Positions 1-5,920 of a stretch of DNA of 13,735 nucleotides are shown here, piece by piece; the stretch's first letter is position 1; each line of letters starts with the position of its first letter. The notes under the pieces were generated by a model, which had not been told where the DNA came from, searched no databases, and worked only from the letters and a program-made list of their open reading frames with translations. The DNA is taken from positions 4,716-18,450 of the forward strand of contig DFZN01000054.1 in NCBI GenBank assembly GCA_002382735.1, given 5' to 3'. This stretch comes from a bacterium UBP11_UBA4055. GTDB lineage: Bacteria; UBA4055. The position numbers and the translations under genes are program-made.

Positions 1-234
1 GTGGTGGTCGAGAGTTCGGACGGCGACAATGTGGCCATAACTCTTCCGCTGATGCTCGCCAAACTTGCGGTCAACATGATGCCCAAGAACAAGATGGCCG
101 AGATCAAAAGCGAAGGAATCGACCTTGAGCAGATAGTGGCGAACATCGACAGCTTCGTTGACATGGTCGATGAGGACATCGTCAATGTAGAAAGCGCGAA
201 CGGTGATATGGTCAGGATTTATATCGAGAAATAA
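1..234 (+). CDS. C-terminal part of a SHOCT-like / YvlB-type protein (5' end outside window)
   Basis: This is the last 77 codons of a gene whose start lies before the window; the GTG at position 1 is just an internal codon or chance start. The visible part has a short segment with alternating hydrophobic residues (VAITLPLMLAKLAVNMMP), then an acidic helix containing EGIDLEQIVANI, and ends with an acidic strand pair, roughly VNVESANGDMVRIYIEK. As I recall it, this layout is typical of the tail of SHOCT-like-domain and YvlB/DUF4097-associated proteins, which often contain a 'VRVPL..LAK.ALKFIPK ... GIDL' pattern followed by a 'V.VES.DGE.V.I.VE' ending. These proteins are often linked to envelope-stress regulation. 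The family call is from memory of the pattern; the function is not established. It ends in TAA directly before a strong hairpin terminator. Confidence 0.5.
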   Translation: MVVESSDGDNVAITLPLMLAKLAVNMMPKNKMAEIKSEGIDLEQIVANIDSFVDMVDEDIVNVESANGDMVRIYIEK

Positions 235-284
235 CCGGAAGATATTCCGGTGTGTAAAAGGGCGGTAATTCCGCCCTTTTTGTA
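235..284 (+). terminator. Rho-independent terminator after the first gene
   Basis: Two hairpins follow the stop codon. The first is CCGGAA-GATA-TTCCGG (235-250). The second is a 10-bp stem, AAAAGGGCGG (256-265) paired with CCGCCCTTTT (271-280), with a five-base TAATT loop and a T-run that finishes at 281. The second is a textbook intrinsic terminator, and the A-rich left arm could also let it work for transcription arriving from the opposite strand. Confidence 0.88.
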
Positions 285-398
285 TTACGGCACTATCACC
301 GTCAGCTTCTTTTCTCCGCCCGCCTCTTTCTTTTTCTTCCACAGCCTCAGACAGTTCGGCATAGTACGGTCCCGTCAGGATGTAATAATTATTATAAA
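285..398 (-). pseudogene. Possible frameshifted 3' gene remnant
   Basis: On the minus strand, between the first terminator and the end of the aldo/keto reductase gene, two overlapping frames look protein-like. One reads YYILTGPYYAELSEAVEEK. The other, after a shift inside an A-rich run (GAAGAAAAAGAAAG), reads KKKEAGGEKKLTVIVP and then TAA. Together they would make a sensible C-terminus. There is no start codon, ribosome site or recognisable family, so this is a weak call; it may equally be non-coding spacer. Confidence 0.22.
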
Positions 399-413
399 AT
401 AATCCCAAAATTT

Positions 414-1544
414 CTAAATCTGTTCCATATCCTTAACGACTTTTTTCAGCAGATCGGGTATCTTTAGACCCTGAGGGCATTTGGGCAGACACTGACCGCA
501 GTTTACGCAGAGTGATGCTTTGGCCTTGTCTCCGAGGAAGTTCTTGTACCATGTTTTGTACTTCTCATCTTTGTAAAGATGGTATCCGTTGTAATATTCG
601 AAACATGAAGGTATGGCGACATTGTAAGGGCAGGGAAAGCAGTACATACAGCCTGTGCAGCCGATTTTCATCAGCTTTTTATAGACCTTCGTGGCTTTTT
701 CGATCACCTGAAGTTCTTCGCGGGTCATCGATCCGGAAAATGAGTCTTTCGATATTTTTATATTCTCCTTTACCTGCTTCATCTGATTCATGCCTGATAA
801 AAGGGTCGTTATTCCCTGATAGTTCCATACCCATCTCAGAGCCCATTCCGCCGGAGTTCTTTTGTAGCCTGAATTGGCGTAAATTTCTTTTACTTTCTCA
901 GGCGGGGTTTGAGCCAGTCTGCCGCCTCTTAAAGGCTCCATTGCGATCACAGAAAGTCCTTTTTTTACGGCATAGAGATAGCCTTTCATTCCTGCCTGAT
1001 ATTCAGTGTCCAAGATATTGAACTGTATCTGGCAGAACGACCAGTCGTAGTCGTCAACGATCTGATAAAAATGCTCGATGTTGCCGTGGAACGAAAATCC
1101 TACATTTCTGATCTTTTTCTTAGTCTTGAGTTTGTCAAGAAATTTTAACACACCGAGCTCTTTTAATTTTGCCCAGCTTTTGCCGTTGAGGCCATGAACA
1201 AGGTAGTAGTCAATATAGTCCGTCCTAAGGTCTTTAAGCTGCTCTTTGAATATCTTATCGAAATCTTTCGTTTCCTTTATATACCATCCCGAAAGTTTAG
1301 TGGCTATATAAACTTTATCTCTCAACTTGTTTTCTTCAAGAAATTTACCCACAAAAGGTTCGCTTCTTCCCCCGTGATACGGTTTAGCAGTATCAAGATA
1401 ATTTACTCCGTTATCTATTGCGTAAAAGAGTTGCTTTGAGGCTTTATCTTCCTTGATCGAACCGTCTTTATTTGTGGGGAATCTCATGCAACCGTAACCG
1501 AGAACCGAAACCTTATCTCCGCCTTTCATTTCCCTGTACTGCAT
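414..1544 (-). CDS. Aldo/keto reductase with C-terminal 4Fe-4S domain
   Basis: A 376-residue cytoplasmic oxidoreductase. Residues 1 to about 290 form the NAD(P)H-dependent TIM barrel, and the catalytic tetrad is visible as Asp51, Tyr56 (in LDTAKPYHGG), Lys83 and His117 (in YLVHG). The C-terminus adds an iron-sulfur region: Cys296/299/302/305 in CTGCMYCFPCPYNV, and Cys346/349/352/356 in CVNCGQCLPKCPQ, a typical [4Fe-4S] motif. This architecture is the COG1453-type 'aldo/keto reductase, 4Fe-4S' family, common in anaerobes; physiological substrates are mostly unknown. The start is fixed by an AGGAGG site just upstream. The gene begins only 8 bases after the hutI stop, so the two are almost certainly co-transcribed and probably translationally coupled. 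The family is certain; the substrate cannot be read from the sequence. Confidence 0.94.
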   Translation of the reverse strand: MQYREMKGGDKVSVLGYGCMRFPTNKDGSIKEDKASKQLFYAIDNGVNYLDTAKPYHGGRSEPFVGKFLEENKLRDKVYIATKLSGWYIKETKDFDKIFKEQLKDLRTDYIDYYLVHGLNGKSWAKLKELGVLKFLDKLKTKKKIRNVGFSFHGNIEHFYQIVDDYDWSFCQIQFNILDTEYQAGMKGYLYAVKKGLSVIAMEPLRGGRLAQTPPEKVKEIYANSGYKRTPAEWALRWVWNYQGITTLLSGMNQMKQVKENIKISKDSFSGSMTREELQVIEKATKVYKKLMKIGCTGCMYCFPCPYNVAIPSCFEYYNGYHLYKDEKYKTWYKNFLGDKAKASLCVNCGQCLPKCPQGLKIPDLLKKVVKDMEQI

Positions 1545-1552
1545 AATGCCTC

Positions 1553-2776
1553 CTATATCACTATTTTACCGTTCTTTATAACTTTTTTGACGAGATTCAT
1601 CCCCATGCTGTAAGGGATCTCGCTCAGTTCTCTGATGTTCATTATCAACAGATCGGCTTTTTTCCCTTTTTCGACTGATCCTACATCGGTTTTACCGAGA
1701 GCCCTTGCGCCGCCTGCCGTGGACGCCCAGACCAGTTCCTCCGCGCTCATTTTAAGATATATCGACGAGACCGTCATGATGAACGGCAGAGAGTAGCAGT
1801 AGCAGGTTCCGGGGTTAAAGTCTGTCGAGAGCGCGCAGATGCCGCCCTTTTCGATGATCTTTCTCGCCGGCGGAAAATCTCTCATGCCGATAAAAAATGA
1901 CGCGCCGGGCATAAGGTTGAAGACCGTACCTTTTTCGATCATCGCGTCAATGTCGGCATCTGAAATGTACTCCAGATGGTCTGAGGAAAGGGCGCCCAGT
2001 TCGGCGGCAAGGCCGCTTCCGCCGTTGCTTGTGAGCTGGTCGGCGTGGATCTTGACATCAAGACCGTGCTCTTTTGCGGCAGTCAGGATCCTTCTGCCCT
2101 CATCTATAGTATAATACTTCTTTTCAATGAATATATCACACGCAACGGCGAGCTTTTCAGATGCCACCTTCGGTATCATCTCGTTTATCAGCAGGCTGAT
2201 ATAGCCCTCGCGGTCCTCCTTGAACTCTTCCGGTATGTCATGCGCGCCCAAGAATGTCGGCACAAGGTCTATCGCGAGCTCTTCGTTCAGGCGCCTGATC
2301 ACCTTAAGCATCTTGATCTCGTCATCAAGCGTGAGACCGTATCCAGACTTCGCTTCCAGAGTCGTCGTCCCGAACCGCAAAAATTCCATCACGCGCTTCT
2401 TCGACACCCTGAACAGCTCGTCTTCACTCATCGCACGCAACTTTCTCACGCTGTTCTTTATTCCGCCGCCCGCTTCGGCTATTTCAAGATATGACTTTCC
2501 CGCGTTCCTCATCTCGAATTCGTTGTTCCTGAGAGCGGCGAAGACCGGGTGCGCGTGAGAATCGATAAATCCGGGAAGGACGCTCATACCTTTCGCGTCA
2601 AGAATGTCGTATTTTTCGATTACGGGCGCATTTATTTCGATCTCGTAAGGCAGGATCTCCTCTATCAGTCCGTCTCTGATCTTAACAGAGCAGTTCAGGG
2701 TAACACTAATCTTTCCGAAATGGTCAGGGTCTGGCGTAAAAAGTCTGCCGATATTGTGGATTATCAGGTCGTTCAT
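1553..2776 (-). CDS. hutI: Imidazolonepropionase
   Basis: A 407-residue enzyme of histidine degradation, hydrolysing 4-imidazolone-5-propanoate to N-formimino-L-glutamate in the cytoplasm (EC 3.5.2.7). It belongs to the metal-dependent amidohydrolase superfamily. Seen in order: a small beta-sandwich N-terminus; the first metal-binding pair His74-x-His76 in GFIDSHAHPVFAA; the family signature TTLEAKSGYGLT; a metal histidine in FLGAHDIPEEF; another in KIHADQLTSNGG; and STDFNPGTCYCYSLPF near the C-terminus. Length is normal for HutI (about 400). The ATG overlaps the stop of the upstream lipoprotein gene by one base (TAATG), with an AGGA site inside that gene. No hutH, hutU or glutamate formimidoyltransferase gene is present in this window, which is unusual since hut genes are normally clustered. 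The next gene downstream is the Fe-S aldo/keto reductase. Confidence 0.95.
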   Translation of the reverse strand: MNDLIIHNIGRLFTPDPDHFGKISVTLNCSVKIRDGLIEEILPYEIEINAPVIEKYDILDAKGMSVLPGFIDSHAHPVFAALRNNEFEMRNAGKSYLEIAEAGGGIKNSVRKLRAMSEDELFRVSKKRVMEFLRFGTTTLEAKSGYGLTLDDEIKMLKVIRRLNEELAIDLVPTFLGAHDIPEEFKEDREGYISLLINEMIPKVASEKLAVACDIFIEKKYYTIDEGRRILTAAKEHGLDVKIHADQLTSNGGSGLAAELGALSSDHLEYISDADIDAMIEKGTVFNLMPGASFFIGMRDFPPARKIIEKGGICALSTDFNPGTCYCYSLPFIMTVSSIYLKMSAEELVWASTAGGARALGKTDVGSVEKGKKADLLIMNIRELSEIPYSMGMNLVKKVIKNGKIVI

Positions 2777-3945
2777 TATTTATCCTTTTCCATTCCTTCG
2801 TAATGATAATCGTAAATGCTGAATATATTCTCGTTAATATTGTAAATTATCAGCTTGTCTTTTTTGAAACCGAAAGTCATGTCGGTCGGGGTGTGTGATT
2901 CGACGATCTCAATTTCCTTCAGAACTACAGTATTCATAAATTCGCCGTTCTTAAAAATATCTAGCGAAGGATTGTGCTTTATACCCTCCTTCCTTTTCTG
3001 CGATACCCATACAAGCAGGTGTCCGTATTTATCGGCATAGATCCCGTTCATCACCGATTTGAGCTTGCAGTCTGGAATAAGCCTCTGACCGTTCCAGAAG
3101 AATCTTGAACTTTCTTCGTAATGCTTTTTCTCCTCGGGATTGTATTCGATCCTTGCGGCATATTTCGAAATTATACCCTTCATATCGCCTTTTCTGTTCT
3201 TAATGTGAATACTGTAATTTTCGGGGAAGTTAGGCGCAAAATAAACATCGTCGCCATAGTGTGTGAAAGGCATGAAGATGATCTTGGCCCCTTCGATGTC
3301 GGACGGATGAAGTGTTGCCGGTATAGTATGAAGAACGAGCTGCTTTTCGTATTTTTTGTTCTTGATGACGAGCTCATTGCCGATAAACACATCGTCTTCG
3401 GTCGCGTTTAAGATCGGGTTGAAGCCGAGTATCTCGTTATCCCCGATCCCGGTATCATTCGCTCCGTAATAGAGTCCCGGCATTGCTATTGCCTGATGGT
3501 ATGCGAATTTACCGTCCTTATCGAAGACGCTCCCTCTCGCGGCTCCCGGCGAGCATACCGTCACCGAATCACCTACTATGGCGATATCCTGAGCGCCGTC
3601 GGTCTCTCCCGGGCCTGTTCCGCGTCCGCAGAAGCTTAAGAGGAAATTCCCCTCCGGGTCATATTTGAATATCTTCTGCGTTCTCGGGTCGAAAATATAA
3701 AAATTCCCCTCGTCGTCTATCTCTATATCGGTTGATGCCTGAAAACTCTTTAAGCTGTCTTCAGAATTCCCTGCTATCGTTATTTTATTCCCGGTAATCA
3801 GCTTCAGGGCCGGATTGGACGGCACATTCCTGTTCTGATAGTGCTTCACACCGTCCTTTTCAACGACGGTCATAGTTTCGTTCTTCGAGCATGAGATCAA
3901 TAAAGCGGTCAGGAAAATAAATGTCATAAAACGGTTAAAATTCAT
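2776..3945 (-). CDS. Six-bladed beta-propeller lipoprotein
   Basis: A predicted surface or periplasmic lipoprotein of 389 residues. The N-terminus MNFNRFMTFIFLTALLISCSK is a lipoprotein signal with lipobox L-I-S-C, so the mature protein would start at a lipidated cysteine (about residue 19). The body has NHL/6-bladed-propeller-like repeats, clearest in DIEIDDEGNFYIFDPRTQKI followed by FKYDPEGNFLLSFCGRGTGPGE, which resembles the '.FG.KG.GPGEF' signature of the 6-bladed beta-propeller lipoproteins common in Bacteroidota. No catalytic residues are recognisable; such proteins usually bind ligands or protein partners. The frame is open as far as position 4227, but the start at 3945 is chosen because it has a strong GAGGAGG site six bases upstream, gives a perfect lipoprotein signal, and avoids overlap with the divergent thioredoxin gene. 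It is first in an operon with hutI and the aldo/keto reductase; its stop overlaps the hutI start. Confidence 0.85.
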   Translation of the reverse strand: MNFNRFMTFIFLTALLISCSKNETMTVVEKDGVKHYQNRNVPSNPALKLITGNKITIAGNSEDSLKSFQASTDIEIDDEGNFYIFDPRTQKIFKYDPEGNFLLSFCGRGTGPGETDGAQDIAIVGDSVTVCSPGAARGSVFDKDGKFAYHQAIAMPGLYYGANDTGIGDNEILGFNPILNATEDDVFIGNELVIKNKKYEKQLVLHTIPATLHPSDIEGAKIIFMPFTHYGDDVYFAPNFPENYSIHIKNRKGDMKGIISKYAARIEYNPEEKKHYEESSRFFWNGQRLIPDCKLKSVMNGIYADKYGHLLVWVSQKRKEGIKHNPSLDIFKNGEFMNTVVLKEIEIVESHTPTDMTFGFKKDKLIIYNINENIFSIYDYHYEGMEKDK

Positions 3946-3977
3946 ACAGTTCCTCCTCGGGACATTAATTATAATTA

Positions 3978-4029
3978 AGGATAATAAAAATTCTCTGTCA
4001 TTGCAATCCAAATAAATTTGTTTTATTTT
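3978..4029. promoter_or_regulatory. Candidate divergent promoter region
   Basis: The 124-base region between the lipoprotein gene (leftward) and the first thioredoxin (rightward) is AT-rich. The palindromic hexamer TTGCAA (4001-4006) could act as a -35 on both strands: TATCCT is 17 bases away on the minus strand (3978-3983 on +), and TATTTT is 17 bases away on the plus strand (4024-4029). Both -10 matches are weak, so only the presence of divergent promoters somewhere here is well supported, not these exact boxes. Confidence 0.28.
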
Positions 4030-4069
4030 TCTCATGTAAAACAGAAGATCATTAAAAATGGAGATATTT

Positions 4070-4417
4070 ATGGGCGCAAAAAAACTAAACATGAAAAATT
4101 TTGAAAAAGAAGTACTGAAGTCGGAAATGCCTGTGCTTGTCAATATATGCGCAGACTGGTGTTTCCAGTGCAGGGTGGTCGATCCCCTCATTGACGATCT
4201 GGCCGATGAATATGCCGGAAGGTTCAAAGTGGGTACGATGAACTATAATGAAAATAAGCCGCTCGGAGAGAAATACAACATAAAGTCGATACCTACACTT
4301 CTGGTCTTTATAAAAGGCGAGGAAACTGAAAGGTACGAGGAAGTCGATCCGGAAGAAGATCTTAATGCGATATTGGACAAATATCTTGTAAAGAAGCCTA
4401 GAAAAAGTAAAAAATAA
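4070..4417 (+). CDS. Divergent thioredoxin-like protein with CFQC active site
   Basis: A cytoplasmic thioredoxin-fold protein, 115 residues from the preferred start. The active site is Trp30-Cys31-Phe-Gln-Cys34 instead of WCGPC, and the cis-proline loop is Ser-Ile-Pro75-Thr. The buried Asp conserved in thioredoxins (Asp26 in E. coli) is Asn25, and an extra cysteine (Cys27) lies four residues before the active site. Both changes should alter redox potential or reaction rate compared with a classical thioredoxin, so it may be a specialised disulfide or sulfur-handling protein rather than a general reductant (inference). ATG4070 is preferred over the in-frame ATG at 4058 because GGAG (4060-4063) sits six bases upstream of 4070 and the product then begins MGA, like its paralogue 112 bases downstream. 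The tail is lysine-rich (LVKKPRKSKK). Confidence 0.9.
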   Translation: MGAKKLNMKNFEKEVLKSEMPVLVNICADWCFQCRVVDPLIDDLADEYAGRFKVGTMNYNENKPLGEKYNIKSIPTLLVFIKGEETERYEEVDPEEDLNAILDKYLVKKPRKSKK

Positions 4418-4447
4418 TACTCGGTTAAAAAATAGTGAAAATAGTTC

Positions 4448-4481
4448 TTGACTTTGCTAAATTATAATAGTAAATTTACTA
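4448..4481 (+). promoter_or_regulatory. Candidate promoter with overlapping 14-bp palindromic operator
   Basis: In the gap between the first and second thioredoxin genes, TTGACT (4448-4453) lies 17 bases from TAAATT (4471-4476), an acceptable sigma70-type pair. A perfect 14-bp palindrome, TAGTAAATTTACTA (4468-4481), covers the presumed -10. AT-rich imperfect or perfect inverted repeats at the promoter are typical binding sites of ArsR/SmtB repressors, and the last gene of the operon encodes such a protein. I infer autoregulation; binding is not shown. A TATAAT at 4463-4468 is only nine bases from this -35, so it would need another -35. Confidence 0.5.
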
Positions 4482-4529
4482 CATATCGTCAACGCTAAAC
4501 TTGAAATAAAATAATGGCAGGAGAAAAAG

Positions 4530-4856
4530 ATGGGAGCATTACATGTACATGACGCGGACTTTGAAAAAGAGGTCGTTAAATCTGATATACCGGTTCTTGT
4601 TGACTGCTGGGCTGAATGGTGCGGACCCTGCAGAATGGTCGGTCCTACTATAGATAAACTTGCGGATGAGTATAAGGGAAAATTCAAGTTAACAAAACTG
4701 AATGTAGATGAAAACACGGTAACAGCATCCAAATACGCGATTCAGTCAATACCGACGATGATGATATTTGTGAACGGAGAAGTAGTTGATGGGCTGGTGG
4801 GAGCTCATCCGGAAGCCAATATCAGGGCTAAGCTCGACAAATACATTAAAAAATAG
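4530..4856 (+). CDS. Thioredoxin (cytoplasmic, canonical)
   Basis: A 108-residue classical thioredoxin, the standard bacterial length. It carries Trp30-Cys31-Gly-Pro-Cys34, the buried Asp25 and the cis-proline Pro75 in SIPTMMIF; a further cysteine, Cys26, follows the buried Asp. It should accept electrons from thioredoxin reductase (not in this window) and reduce protein disulfides, peroxiredoxins and similar substrates. AGGAGA at 4519-4524 precedes the ATG. There is no signal peptide. It is the first gene of the five-gene redox operon; the exported thioredoxin starts nine bases after its stop. Its N-terminal half (FEKEVVKSDIPVLV) closely matches the preceding CFQC paralogue (FEKEVLKSEMPVLV), indicating local duplication. 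I avoid the symbol trxA because several paralogues exist here. Confidence 0.95.
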   Translation: MGALHVHDADFEKEVVKSDIPVLVDCWAEWCGPCRMVGPTIDKLADEYKGKFKLTKLNVDENTVTASKYAIQSIPTMMIFVNGEVVDGLVGAHPEANIRAKLDKYIKK

Positions 4857-4865
4857 GGAAATAAA

Positions 4866-5288
4866 ATGAAAAAAACACTGATGTCACTGACGCTTATTAC
4901 CTTCTTATCGCTGTCCGCAGAGAGCAAATATATAACAGAACTCAGTGATGAAAATTTCGGAGCTGAAGTGCTAATGTCTGAACAGGCGGTACTCGTTGAC
5001 TTCTCGGCTCCATGGTGCGGTCCGTGTAAAACTCTCGGTCCCATAATAGAAGAACTGGCTGAAGAAAATCATCTTGAAATGAAGTTCGCAAAGCTCAATG
5101 TAGATAATAACAACAAAACAGCCGCCGCATACGGAATAAGATCGATCCCGACCGTGGGGATATTTATCGGCGGTAAGCCTGTTGACGGTTTTGTGGGTCT
5201 CAGGAACAAGGAGCAGATTAAGGAAATTCTAAAGAAATATTTCAAATCAGAAATACAAACTGAAGAGATAAAGCATGAAAGAAAATAG
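4866..5288 (+). CDS. Exported thioredoxin-family protein
   Basis: A 140-residue thioredoxin with an N-terminal signal peptide: KK, then a hydrophobic stretch LMSLTLITFLSLSA, with likely cleavage after Ala18 (LSA/ES). The mature part has the complete thioredoxin set: buried Asp45, Trp50-Cys51-Gly-Pro-Cys54 and cis-Pro95 in RSIPTVGIF. The CGPC motif suggests a reducing rather than an oxidising role; a periplasmic reductant would need electrons passed across the membrane, for example by a CcdA/DsbD-type protein, which is not in this window. The tail after about residue 125 is charged and extended. GGGA just before the ATG may serve as ribosome site. Its last 14 bases overlap the start of the UGA-containing membrane protein gene, suggesting translational coupling and possibly functional partnership. 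A membrane-anchored rather than cleaved signal cannot be excluded. Confidence 0.88.
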   Translation: MKKTLMSLTLITFLSLSAESKYITELSDENFGAEVLMSEQAVLVDFSAPWCGPCKTLGPIIEELAEENHLEMKFAKLNVDNNNKTAAAYGIRSIPTVGIFIGGKPVDGFVGLRNKEQIKEILKKYFKSEIQTEEIKHERK

Positions 5289-5517
5289 GAAGGGCTTGAA
5301 GAATACGGTAATTAAAATAGGATTGACCATAGCCGGAGGCCTGACAGGATACGCGTATTATTACTACATCGGCTGTAACGGCGGGGGATGAGCCATAACA
5401 TCCAGCCCTTGGGGCTCGGTATTTTACGGAACTTTCTTCGGCTATATTATCTCAGGGATGTTCGTAGGCAAAAATAAAGGAGACGCAGATGAAAGTAACG
5501 GCAAAACAGACGGGTGA
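5275..5517 (+). CDS. Candidate selenoprotein: small DUF6132-like membrane protein with in-frame UGA (Sec39)
   Basis: An 80-residue product if the in-frame TGA at 5389-5391 is read as selenocysteine; a 38-residue peptide otherwise. Layout: basic N-terminus (MKENRKGLKN), first membrane helix about residues 11-33, a loop with Cys34-Asn-Gly-Gly-Gly-Sec39-Ala-Ile-Thr-Ser-Ser-Pro, a second helix about residues 46-64 (VFYGTFFGYIISGMFVG), and a charged tail. DUF6132-type proteins, as I know them, have the loop pattern G-C-x-x-G-T-C-x-I-T-S-N-P between two helices; the UGA falls exactly on the second cysteine, and conserved residues continue after it in the same frame. A hairpin follows the UGA at 17 bases. 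Positive charges at both ends suggest both termini are cytoplasmic and the Cys/Sec loop is periplasmic. It overlaps the exported thioredoxin gene by 14 bases and the OsmC gene by 29. The ribosome site is weak (GAAGAG). Alternatives are a nonsense mutation or sequencing error. Confidence 0.78.
5400..5422 (+). promoter_or_regulatory. Candidate bacterial SECIS hairpin after the UGA
   Basis: Immediately downstream of the in-frame UGA, AGCCC (5404-5408) pairs with GGGCT (5412-5416) around a UUG loop. The stem extends with CC (5402-5403) to GG (5418-5419) across a one-base bulge (C5417). Seventeen bases separate the UGA from the apical loop, within the range known for bacterial SECIS elements. The loop contains a G but does not closely copy the E. 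coli fdhF loop, so this needs a structure search such as bSECISearch. Confidence 0.55.
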
Positions 5518-5920
5518 CCTTTCTTTTGAGATAGATCAGTTCGGTCACAAATATACTGTTGATACCACAAAAGAGCACGGCGGGAACGACAGCGGGCCTT
5601 CACCGAAAGCACTTCTGCTCGGTGCCGTAATGGGCTGCAGCGGCATGGATGTAGCTTCGATCCTGAAAAAAATGCATGTTGATTATGAAGATTTTACAAT
5701 GTCCGCCGACGCTGCCCAGACCGAGGTGCACCCGATGGTCTATAAAGAGATATTCCTTGAATATTTTTTTAAGGGCAGAGACGATCTCGATATTGAAAAG
5801 ATAAACAGGGCTGTAGAACTTTCTATGACAAAGTACTGCGGAGTGTCGGCGATGCTGAGAAAGAACAGTCCAATACACTATAAAACATTTTTAAACGGGA
5901 GGATGATACATGAAGAATGA
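5489..5920 (+). CDS. OsmC-family protein (thiol-dependent peroxidase-type)
   Basis: A 143-residue OsmC/Ohr-superfamily protein. The two characteristic cysteines are present: Cys50 in LLGAVMGCSGMDV and Cys117 in MTKYCGVSAML. In characterised Ohr/OsmC proteins such a pair reduces organic or inorganic hydroperoxides, with electrons from small thiols or lipoylated proteins; the 'YCGVSAML' form is that of the YhfA-like subgroup, whose substrate is less clear. It is predicted to be a cytoplasmic homodimer. A strong AGGAG site (5478-5482) lies six bases before the ATG, inside the UGA-containing gene. If ribosomes stopped at the UGA of that gene, this ribosome site would still be available, so OsmC expression need not depend on readthrough. 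The gene ends with TGA at the length expected for the family, showing that UGA is a normal stop in this genome. It overlaps the regulator gene by 11 bases. Confidence 0.92.
   Translation: MKVTAKQTGDLSFEIDQFGHKYTVDTTKEHGGNDSGPSPKALLLGAVMGCSGMDVASILKKMHVDYEDFTMSADAAQTEVHPMVYKEIFLEYFFKGRDDLDIEKINRAVELSMTKYCGVSAMLRKNSPIHYKTFLNGRMIHEE

Noticed and set aside
512..1021. Plus-strand 169-residue frame opposite the aldo/keto reductase
   Set aside because: It is antisense to a conserved gene and its translation has no family features.
3946..4227. N-terminal extension of the propeller lipoprotein up to 4227
   Set aside because: The extra 94 residues are the antisense of the first thioredoxin gene and its promoter region; the internal start at 3945 has a strong ribosome site and a lipoprotein signal.
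4463..4468. TATAAT as -10 of the TTGACT promoter
   Set aside because: The spacer would be only nine bases. TAAATT at 17 bases is a better partner, though less perfect in sequence.
5389..5391. UGA read as Trp or Gly by a changed genetic code
   Set aside because: The OsmC gene ends with UGA at the expected family length, no other conserved gene in the window has an internal UGA, and the UGA here falls at a conserved Cys, which points to selenocysteine.
5275..5391. Treating the UGA gene as a 38-residue peptide or a pseudogene
   Set aside because: The frame after the UGA keeps family-specific residues (AITSSP) and a clean second membrane helix up to 5517, which decay would not preserve. A fresh nonsense mutation or sequencing error remains a minor possibility.
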